Below, in pieces: positions 1-5,581 of a stretch of DNA of 10,340 bases. The DNA comes from Acidobacteriota bacterium (GTDB lineage: Bacteria; Acidobacteriota; Blastocatellia; Pyrinomonadales; Pyrinomonadaceae). The stretch covers positions 1 through 10,340 of the forward strand of contig CAUJFK010000213.1 of the NCBI GenBank assembly GCA_963169175.1, given 5' to 3'. Both the position numbers and the translations under genes were made by a program. Under the pieces are notes generated by a model. It was not told where the DNA came from, did no database searches, and saw nothing but the letters and a program-made list of their open reading frames with translations. Within the stretch, counting starts at the first letter, position 1. Each line of letters starts with the position of its first letter.

Positions 1-520
1 CAACAAGCAGACGGACCGGAGTCTCATCTACTTCAATCTTTCCGCGGCCGATCCTGACCGAGCAGCGTGCTTCGGTCAGGACCTTCTGCGAAATACTGCC
101 GAGAACGAACCGCCCGATCGCCGAACGTCCCTGTGACCCGACGACGATAAGATCTACATCGAACTCATCGGCCTTCTCAATTATTTCCCACGCCGGCGAA
201 CCATAGGACGCTGCTACCTGAACGTCCCAGCCGGGCAGGGCCATTTGGACGCGCTTCCGGGCATGGTCCGCCAGCGTTTCAGCCTCGGCCAATTTTGCCT
301 TTCCGCGGTCCCATTGTTTTTTGATCCACTGTTCTGTCGCGGAGTCGAGGGGCGGATCCGGCCGGTCTTCAGGAGAGCGCGATCCATTCGTCGGCGGAAG
401 CCAAACGTCGGCGACCGATACCACCTCGGCCTCGCCCGCGCGAGGCAATCCGGCCCGCACGAGGTCGTCCAGGGCGGAATCGGAACCTTTTGATCCGTCG
501 TAAGCAATCAGTACCTTCAT
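1..520 (-). CDS. Universal stress protein (UspA family), C-terminus off the left edge
   Basis: The reading frame opens at ATG 518-520 and stays open for 173 codons to the window edge, so the gene is 3'-truncated. It begins MKVLIAYDGS, the usual first beta strand of the Usp fold with the conserved Asp8. Residues 128-142 match the ATP-binding signature G-x2-G-x9-G-(S/T): G128, G131, G141, S142. This predicts the nucleotide-binding subclass of these cytosolic stress proteins. A charged helix (about 60-93) sits between the strands, as in many Usp proteins. One domain is complete by about residue 156. The chain continues with a stretch ending in PVRLLV, which looks like the first strand of a second Usp domain, so a tandem-domain protein is likely (inference). 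A GAGG motif lies 9 bases before the start. The gene is divergent from a sigma-54 activator and has its own sigma-54-like promoter at 577-592. Confidence 0.9.
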   Translation of the reverse strand, partial: MKVLIAYDGSKGSDSALDDLVRAGLPRAGEAEVVSVADVWLPPTNGSRSPEDRPDPPLDSATEQWIKKQWDRGKAKLAEAETLADHARKRVQMALPGWDVQVAASYGSPAWEIIEKADEFDVDLIVVGSQGRSAIGRFVLGSISQKVLTEARCSVRIGRGKIEVDETPVRLLV

Positions 521-576
521 TCTCTTGAACCTCGATTGTTCCGGCCACAGAACGCGCTGACTTGTCCACGTGTTGA

Positions 577-592
577 TGCAAGGCTTATGCCA
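577..592 (-). promoter_or_regulatory. Putative sigma-54 (-24/-12) promoter of the universal stress protein gene
   Basis: Read on the minus strand, the site is TGGCAT-AAGCC-TTGCA. The sigma-54 consensus is TGGCAC-N5-TTGCW, so the only departure is the last base of the -24 element. The invariant GG (591/590) and GC (579/578) are exactly 12 bases apart in register, as the holoenzyme requires. The predicted transcript start is about 566, giving a leader of about 46 bases before the ATG at 520. The adjacent divergent gene encodes a sigma-54 activator, which makes a chance match less likely. No experimental support is visible from sequence. Confidence 0.65.
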
Positions 593-610
593 CATTCGGT
601 GTCGTGAAAC

Positions 611-634
611 CGCCGATTTTACAGGTGATCGGCG
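611..634. promoter_or_regulatory. Inverted repeat, candidate activator-binding site
   Basis: CGCCGAT (611-617) is repeated as ATCGGCG (628-634) in inverted orientation with 10 bases between. The centre is about 57 bases upstream of the start predicted for the sigma-54 promoter at 577-592. Two further dyads follow: ATTCA/TGAAT at 635-649 and the perfect palindrome GAAAATTTTC at 655-664. NtrC-type activators bind dyads upstream of their promoters, so any of these could be the enhancer site for the neighbouring regulator. A transcribed hairpin is an alternative. Assignment is inference. Confidence 0.4.
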
Positions 635-693
635 ATTCAATTCCTGAATACTGCGAAAATTTTCACGGCAACGGGAAAAATGTACGAGAATGT

Positions 694-702
694 TGCTATA
701 AT
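694..702 (+). promoter_or_regulatory. Extended -10 promoter for the response regulator-kinase pair
   Basis: TGC followed by TATAAT (697-702) is a perfect extended -10 element (TGnTATAAT). No good -35 hexamer lies at 17-18 bases, which extended -10 promoters tolerate. Transcription would begin near 709, about 22 bases before the ATG at 731. This argues that the regulator starts at 731 rather than at the upstream in-frame ATG at 680, which would lie before the transcript start. Confidence 0.5.
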
Positions 703-730
703 CCGACAAACACCCGTGTCGGGTCTTCAA

Positions 731-2107
731 ATGCCGATAAAACAAAAGGTCCTGATCGTCGATGACGATTCGTTCATCCGGCTCGCACTGGTCGAGGCCC
801 TTCGCTCGTGGTCGTACGAACCGTTCGAGGCGGACAGTGTTGCGACGGCCGAGGCCGCGGTTGCTGAGATCGAACCAGCCGTTGCCTTGCTCGACATTGA
901 CCTTCCGGACGGGTCTGGCCTCGATGTTCTGACGCACATTCGCGAAGTGCGGCCGGAGACGATAACCATAATGGTCACTGGCAACGTCGATGTTCCGAAC
1001 GTGGTTGCCGCCCTCCGCGGCGGTGCCCATGACTTTATTGGAAAACCAATAAAGCTTGAAGAGCTGCGCGTAACCCTCAGAAATTCGGTCGAAACGCGAT
1101 CCTTACGGCGTGAAGTTAGTACCGCCAGAAATGAGCGGGCAAAAGGATCGGGCTTTTCGCGGATAATCGGCGAATCGGCCCAATTAAAACGTGCAATAGA
1201 GGTTGCCAGGCGCGTAGCCGAATCGGACGTATTGTCGATACTTCTTCAGGGCGAGACAGGGACGGGAAAGGACCTGTTCGCGCGGGCTATCCATTTTGCA
1301 AGCGAACGGGCAAATGCCCCTTACCTGGCAATAAACTGCGCGGCGCTGCCTGCAACGCTTATCGAATCTGAGCTGTTCGGCTATGAAAAAGGTGCGTTCA
1401 CTGACGCCAAGCAAAGGAAAGAAGGCCTTTTTGAACAGGCCCAAGGCGGTACTATCTTTCTTGATGAGATAGGTGAACTTGAGCTGCCGCTTCAGGCAAA
1501 GCTGCTGCGGGTCCTGGAGGACAAGACGTTTCGCCGTGTTGGCGGCCTGAAAGATATCCCGATGGATGTCCGTATCATTGCCGCCTCAAATCGCGATCTG
1601 AAAAAGTCCGGTGAGGCAGGTGAGTTCAGGCTCGATCTTTATTACCGGCTTTCGGTCATTCAGGTCGATATTCCGCCGCTCCGGGAACGCGGCGACGATG
1701 TGATACTGCTGGCGAAGCATTACATCGAGAAGGCAAATGGAAAAAGGCGCGGAACGCGGCTCAAAGGGCTTCAGCCGGAAGTCGAACGTGTGTTCATGGC
1801 ATACCGATGGTCCGGCAATGTTCGCGAACTTCGAAATGTCATTGAGCGGGCCTCCATTCTCGAGGATGGAGAATACGTGACCATGAACCACCTGCCCGGT
1901 GACATGGTGACGGGAAGCTTTGTTACGAATAACGGCGGGACCGGCATCGTTCTGCCTCCCGGCGGCATTCCGCTGGAGGCGGCGGAACTTGAACTTGCTA
2001 AACAGGCGATGGAACGCTCCGGCGGAAATTTGACCAAGGCAGCCAAACTGCTCGACATCACGCGCGACCAGTTGAGGTATAAGCTTAAAAAATCCGGTGA
2101 ATATTGA
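731..2107 (+). CDS. Sigma-54-dependent NtrC-family response regulator
   Basis: A cytosolic transcription activator of 458 residues with three domains. The receiver (about 5-120) has acid pocket D11-D13, phosphoacceptor D55, T83 and the K105-P106 pair. The AAA+ domain (about 143-375) has Walker A GETGTGKD (174-181), a GAFTDA loop (221-226) for contacting sigma-54, Walker B with FLDE (243-246) and the R-finger region RLDLYYRLS. The C-terminus carries a Fis-type helix-turn-helix (about 426-454). GAFTDA is a known natural variant of GAFTGA, so activity is expected. I chose ATG 731 because MPIKQKVLIVDDD begins directly at the receiver fold and a -10 element lies between it and the alternative ATG at 680. 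No clear Shine-Dalgarno precedes 731. The downstream kinase overlaps its last 11 bases, so the two are surely co-expressed and probably partners. The nearest candidate target is the divergent stress-protein promoter. Confidence 0.95.
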   Translation: MPIKQKVLIVDDDSFIRLALVEALRSWSYEPFEADSVATAEAAVAEIEPAVALLDIDLPDGSGLDVLTHIREVRPETITIMVTGNVDVPNVVAALRGGAHDFIGKPIKLEELRVTLRNSVETRSLRREVSTARNERAKGSGFSRIIGESAQLKRAIEVARRVAESDVLSILLQGETGTGKDLFARAIHFASERANAPYLAINCAALPATLIESELFGYEKGAFTDAKQRKEGLFEQAQGGTIFLDEIGELELPLQAKLLRVLEDKTFRRVGGLKDIPMDVRIIAASNRDLKKSGEAGEFRLDLYYRLSVIQVDIPPLRERGDDVILLAKHYIEKANGKRRGTRLKGLQPEVERVFMAYRWSGNVRELRNVIERASILEDGEYVTMNHLPGDMVTGSFVTNNGGTGIVLPPGGIPLEAAELELAKQAMERSGGNLTKAAKLLDITRDQLRYKLKKSGEY

Positions 2108-4025
2108 GCAAGATCGGGACGAGACGGCGGCAGACGATCCACTACAGAGATCGACTGCCGAAAACCGCCTTTTAAAAGAGCGCGCAGACCTTAAGTTTGC
2201 CCTCGATCAGGCGGCGATCGTTGCGACAACCGACCATCGCGGCCGGATCACTTACGTCAACCAGAAATTCTGCGAGATATCAAAATACTCCCGCGAAGAA
2301 CTGATCGGACAAGACCACCGCATAATAAACTCCGGCTATCACCCGAAAGAGTTTATTCGTGATCTCTGGACAACGATCAGTAAGGGTAATGTTTGGCGCG
2401 GTGAACTCAGAAATCGCGCCAAGGACGGCTCTATCTACTGGGTCGATACAACGATAGTTCCATTCCTTGATGAGTCCGGCAAACCTTTTCAGTATATTGC
2501 GATCCGCTACGAGGTTACCGAGCGAAAGCTTGCCGAAGAACGTATCCGTCAGCAGGCATCGCTGCTGGACCAGGCCCAGGACGCCATAATGGTATGCGAC
2601 CTTAACCTCAAACTCCTTTATTGGAACAGCGGGGCCGAACGAACATACGGATATTCTGTCGATGAGGTACTTGGAAAGGAAATAAACGAGGTTTTTCGCC
2701 CTGATGCACCGTTGGGCCCGGAGGTGGACGCGAACGATTCGTGGAACAAGGAGTTCATCCATAGAACAAAGTCCGGTGAGGCGATCAATGTAATGAGCCG
2801 GTGGACCCTGGTGCGCAATGAGCGTGGCCAGCCGGATTATTTTCTCATCACAAATACCGATGTTACCGAGCAGCGGAAGAGCGAGATCCACCTGTTCCGT
2901 GCCCAGAGAATGGAATCGATCGGCACGCTCGCCGGCGGTATCGCACACGATCTGAACAATGTCCTTTCGCCAATACTGATGTCGGTTGACATGCTGCAGC
3001 TTCGCGGTCCCGATCCTGAGACCGAACGATGGCTGCGAATGATCCGCGATAGCGCCGAGCGCGGGGCGGTGTTGATAAAGCAGGTGCTCACCTTTGCCCG
3101 AGGATTTGGCGGCGAGCGGGTCTCGCTTCAACTCAAGCATATTGTCAAAGAACTTCTTGGCGTTCTGGGCCAGACCCTGCCAAAGAACATTCAGGTCAAA
3201 TACGATATACGGCCGGACCTTTCGGTGATATCGGCGGACCCGACAAATCTGCACCAGGTTTTGATGAACCTGTGCATTAACGCACGCGATGCAATGCCTG
3301 CGGGCGGCACGCTGCTCATCACGGCTGAAAATGTCGAGGTCGATGTCCAGTTGGCCGGCCTTTATCCGGAAGCGCCGCCCGGAAAATATGTTCGGATCGA
3401 CATCGAAGACACAGGCACCGGTATTCCGAATGAAACCCTGCCGAGAATATTCGACCCGTTCTTTACAACAAAAGAGATCGGAAAGGGAACGGGCCTCGGC
3501 CTTTCTACAACACTTACGATCGTCAAGGGCCACGGCGGCTTTCTCGATGTCACCAGCGAGCTAGGGCGCGGATCACGATTTTCGATCTATCTGCCCGCGA
3601 TCGAAGCTGATACAAACTCCTCAGAACGTGTCGATAAGCGCGATCTGCCGAGCGGTTCCGGCGAACTTGTGCTCATCGTAGATGACGAGGAAGCCATCCG
3701 CGAGGTCGGCCGTGCAACGCTGGAAAGTTATGGCTATCGTGTTCTGACGGCGGGTGATGGTTTGGAGGCAATGGCCATGTTCGAAGCCCAGCCCGGAGTT
3801 ATAGCCGTTGTCCTAACCGACATGGCAATGCCGGTGATGGGCGGGCGGGAATTGATCGAACAAATAAGGGCGGCCAATTCAGGCCAGCGTGTGATCGCGA
3901 TGAGCGGAATGATGGACCGGTCCGAATCCGCGGAGATCGAGGCGGCCGGAATTAGCAACATTTTGTCCAAGCCGTTCACCGCTGAAAAACTCCTTCAGGC
4001 GATTCATCAGGCCCTTGGGCGATGA
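2097..4025 (+). CDS. Soluble PAS-PAS hybrid histidine kinase with C-terminal receiver
   Basis: A 642-residue sensor kinase with no membrane segment, so it senses a cytosolic signal. In order: a short charged N-terminus, PAS1 (about 30-145), PAS2 (about 153-262), a dimerisation/phosphoacceptor domain with H284 in GGIAHDLNN, and an HATPase_c domain. The ATPase shows N391/N395 (N box), DTGTGIP (438-444), FDPFFTTK (452-459) and GTGLGLS (464-470). A receiver (about 523-640) follows, with D529/D530, phosphoacceptor D575 and K625. All catalytic residues are present. There is no HPt domain, so the route from D575 to another protein is not evident. The receiver may act as a brake or phosphate sink, while H284 phosphorylates the upstream regulator directly (inference). 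The start is GTG 2097-2099, overlapping the regulator's stop by 11 bases, which implies translational coupling. The ligand of the PAS domains cannot be told from sequence. Confidence 0.93.
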   Translation: MNIEQDRDETAADDPLQRSTAENRLLKERADLKFALDQAAIVATTDHRGRITYVNQKFCEISKYSREELIGQDHRIINSGYHPKEFIRDLWTTISKGNVWRGELRNRAKDGSIYWVDTTIVPFLDESGKPFQYIAIRYEVTERKLAEERIRQQASLLDQAQDAIMVCDLNLKLLYWNSGAERTYGYSVDEVLGKEINEVFRPDAPLGPEVDANDSWNKEFIHRTKSGEAINVMSRWTLVRNERGQPDYFLITNTDVTEQRKSEIHLFRAQRMESIGTLAGGIAHDLNNVLSPILMSVDMLQLRGPDPETERWLRMIRDSAERGAVLIKQVLTFARGFGGERVSLQLKHIVKELLGVLGQTLPKNIQVKYDIRPDLSVISADPTNLHQVLMNLCINARDAMPAGGTLLITAENVEVDVQLAGLYPEAPPGKYVRIDIEDTGTGIPNETLPRIFDPFFTTKEIGKGTGLGLSTTLTIVKGHGGFLDVTSELGRGSRFSIYLPAIEADTNSSERVDKRDLPSGSGELVLIVDDEEAIREVGRATLESYGYRVLTAGDGLEAMAMFEAQPGVIAVVLTDMAMPVMGGRELIEQIRAANSGQRVIAMSGMMDRSESAEIEAAGISNILSKPFTAEKLLQAIHQALGR

Positions 4026-4066
4026 CATCCGCAATGAACTTCCATAAGCGCGTCGAGGCAACCCGC

Positions 4067-4798
4067 TTAGCCAGCCAATCGCTTGACAAGGTCACCAGCC
4101 AAATAGGCTAGCGTTGCGGCGGCCGCACCTATCAGTAGGGTTATCGTTCCGGACCGCCACCATGAGTCGGTTGACCACCTGGCCTTCACTGAGCCAATAC
4201 CAAAAAAGACAATGCCGGTGATCACCGATGAAAGCGCGAATGCGTTGTCAAGCCCAAGCAAAAACGGAACCATGGGAGCCAGTCCACAAATGACAAATGC
4301 TGCAAAAGTGCTGGCCGCTGCCGCCCATTCCGAGCGCACGGTCGAGGGCAGCCCATATTCTTCGACCAGCATTGTGTCTATCCATCGCTGCCGGTCGGAG
4401 GTGATGATCCTGACCGTGTTCTCCAGGTCATCGCCTTCAAACCCTTTTGCGGCATAAATTTGCCGCACCTCTTCACGCTCGCCGTCCGGGTCGACGTCGA
4501 TATGCTTTGCTTCGATGCGGGCGATCCGCGCGTGATCATCCTTTTCGGCACGCGTCCCTAGAAAGTTCGACGCCGCCATCGAAAAGCCGTCCGCCAAAAG
4601 ATTGGCGGCACCTAGTATGACGATTATGTTCGGTTCAAGTTTTGCCCCGATGGTTCCTGCAACGACCGCAAGCGTCGTAACAGCCCCATCGACACCGCCG
4701 TAAACAAAATCGCGCAGGTAATTATGGCGGGTCCCGGCGGCAAATCGTTCGGCGATCGATTCCGGCGAATGATCGTGTTCGAGTTTATTTTTGGCCAT
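4067..4798 (-). CDS. VIT/CCC1-family metal ion transporter
   Basis: A 243-residue inner-membrane protein of the vacuolar iron transporter family, whose members move Fe2+ or Mn2+ out of the cytosol, usually in exchange for protons. The N-terminal segment HNYLRDFVYGGVDGAVTTLA leads into the first helix. The second helix carries ANLLADGFSMAASNFLGTRA. D37 and M74 correspond to the acidic and methionine residues that line the metal path in characterised members. A Glu/Asp-rich cytosolic stretch (about 85-150, with EREE and MLVEEYG) matches the family's metal-binding domain. Three more hydrophobic segments follow (about 158-180, 185-205, 216-236), giving five in all. No ferritin-like domain is fused. 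I chose ATG 4796-4798 because GGAGAAGG ends 4 bases upstream of it; an in-frame ATG 24 bases further upstream would add only MVQAGEGE and would bury that ribosome site. The gene is convergent with the kinase. Substrate is inferred from the family. Confidence 0.9.
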   Translation of the reverse strand: MAKNKLEHDHSPESIAERFAAGTRHNYLRDFVYGGVDGAVTTLAVVAGTIGAKLEPNIIVILGAANLLADGFSMAASNFLGTRAEKDDHARIARIEAKHIDVDPDGEREEVRQIYAAKGFEGDDLENTVRIITSDRQRWIDTMLVEEYGLPSTVRSEWAAAASTFAAFVICGLAPMVPFLLGLDNAFALSSVITGIVFFGIGSVKARWSTDSWWRSGTITLLIGAAAATLAYLAGDLVKRLAG

Positions 4799-5079
4799 TT
4801 CACCTTCTCCAGCCTGAACCATCAGGTTGCCTTTACGCGGGCCTTCTCGTCAAGAGGTGTTCGAATGTTTTGATCGATCACGGAAAATTCAGGCACGGCA
4901 CGGCGTGGATTTTTACACAGAATTTTCCCAAATTGCGGAGAATTCCACGTGTACTCCACATGAAAGCGCCGAAAAATACAGGCTTTTTCACGGCACGGAT
5001 ATTGATTCTCCATTAGGCATCGAGGACGCGACCCTTTCCTGGATCTGTCCTTTGAGCGGATCAAGAAGGAGCTTGTGCT
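4799..5079. other. Divergent intergenic region between the metal transporter and a membrane protein
   Basis: This 281-base stretch separates two divergent genes and must hold promoters for both. It contains a perfect palindrome TGATCGATCA (4871-4880). CACGGCACGG occurs twice (about 4893-4902 and 4989-4998). CGTGGA near 4904 is mirrored by TCCACG near 4945. A sigma-54-like site lies at 4991-5005 on the plus strand. I found no convincing -35/-10 pair for the transporter. Frames that read through here lack a start with a ribosome site and are treated as chance. Confidence 0.5.
4991..5005 (+). promoter_or_regulatory. Weak sigma-54-like promoter candidate upstream of the 103-residue membrane protein
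   Basis: CGGCACG-GATA-TTGA resembles TGGCACG-N4-TTGC. The -24 half is strong, with GGCACG intact. The -12 half has GA in place of the usual GC. GG and GA are in the correct 12-base register. The start would be near 5017, leaving a 63-base leader before the ATG at 5080. The altered -12 base is a real weakness, so the call is tentative. It is listed because a second, better sigma-54 site and an activator occur in the same window. Confidence 0.3.
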
Positions 5080-5391
5080 ATGTACGTAAAAATGTATGCG
5101 GCAGTTTGCGTTCTGTTCGCGGCGATCTCAGCAGTAGTATTCGTCGCGGGCCTGATGACCCCGATGGCTGCGGTGTGGTTCGGCTTTATTGCGTTCGGCG
5201 TGGTTTTCATGGGAATGATCTCCGTGCTGCCGTCAACGATCTCGGTACACGCTCCGTTGCCGCGGGCCGCTCGCGTGCCCTCGAAAACTTTTGATAACGT
5301 CGTCGCCGGCACATCCGAAGCAATTCGTAAGATCGGGGCCGACATCGCGGCCTCCGGACAGGTCGAGGCACCTGAATTGAAATTGCCCTAG
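5080..5391 (+). CDS. Small two-helix membrane protein of unknown function
   Basis: A 103-residue protein with an excellent ribosome site: AGAAGGAG ends 8 bases before the ATG. Residues about 4-25 and 28-50 are strongly hydrophobic and form two adjacent membrane segments with a very short turn (TPMAA) between them. The remaining half is soluble. It has a basic/proline-containing linker (about 55-68) and then a stretch with amphipathic helix character ending in VEAPELKLP. I do not recognise a family. The size and hairpin topology fit a small membrane-stress or envelope accessory protein, but no function should be assigned. It is followed by a structured region with a strong terminator, so it is probably monocistronic. 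A sigma-54-like site sits upstream. Confidence 0.75.
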   Translation: MYVKMYAAVCVLFAAISAVVFVAGLMTPMAAVWFGFIAFGVVFMGMISVLPSTISVHAPLPRAARVPSKTFDNVVAGTSEAIRKIGADIAASGQVEAPELKLP

Positions 5392-5488
5392 GCGGGCCGT
5401 TCGTCATCGGGCGGTTGCCGTACCCTTCCGCCTTCATTCTATGGCGCCGTAAACGACAGCGGCGGCTTTGCCTGGACGAACGATCAAC

Positions 5489-5524
5489 GCGGCCGGAACC
5501 AACCCACCCCGGTTAGAAGGCCGC
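5489..5524 (+). other. Hairpin in the 3' untranslated region
   Basis: GCGGCC (5489-5494) pairs with GGCCGC (5519-5524). Inside it AACC (5497-5500) pairs with GGTT (5511-5514), leaving a small asymmetric internal loop and a 10-base C/A-rich loop. It lies 4 bases before the terminator stem, so the transcript of the 5080 gene would end in two consecutive hairpins. The 5392-5488 stretch before it shows no gene. The structure could be a stabilising 3' end or part of a small RNA. Confidence 0.45.
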
Positions 5525-5528
5525 TGAC

Positions 5529-5570
5529 ACTGCGGCGGGATTTCCTCGGTCCCGCCGCAGTTTCTCGTTT
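5529..5570 (+). terminator. Strong intrinsic terminator after the 103-residue membrane protein
   Basis: A perfect 12-base-pair, mostly G/C stem pairs ACTGCGGCGGGA (5529-5540) with TCCCGCCGCAGT (5550-5561) around a 9-base loop. A T-rich tail TTTCTCGTTTT follows on the plus strand. The gene upstream is on the plus strand, so it fits as its terminator. The hairpin also lies about 20 bases beyond the stop of the minus-strand DsbD gene and could stop that transcript too, although no T run follows in that direction. Confidence 0.8.
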
Positions 5571-5581
5571 TAGATGCATCG

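Noticed and set aside
2280..3533. 417-codon open frame on the minus strand inside the kinase gene
   Set aside because: It lies entirely opposite a clear kinase with all catalytic motifs, has no ribosome site and no recognisable domain. Long antisense frames are expected in GC-rich genes.
660..4995. Shared 11-mer TTTTCACGGCA in two regulatory regions (660-670 and 4985-4995)
   Set aside because: In 10 kb several 11-base matches are expected by chance, and the two sites sit differently relative to their promoters.
4827..5294. 155-codon plus-strand frame across the divergent intergenic region
   Set aside because: No ribosome site, composition like random sequence, and it overlaps the better-supported gene at 5080 that has a strong Shine-Dalgarno.
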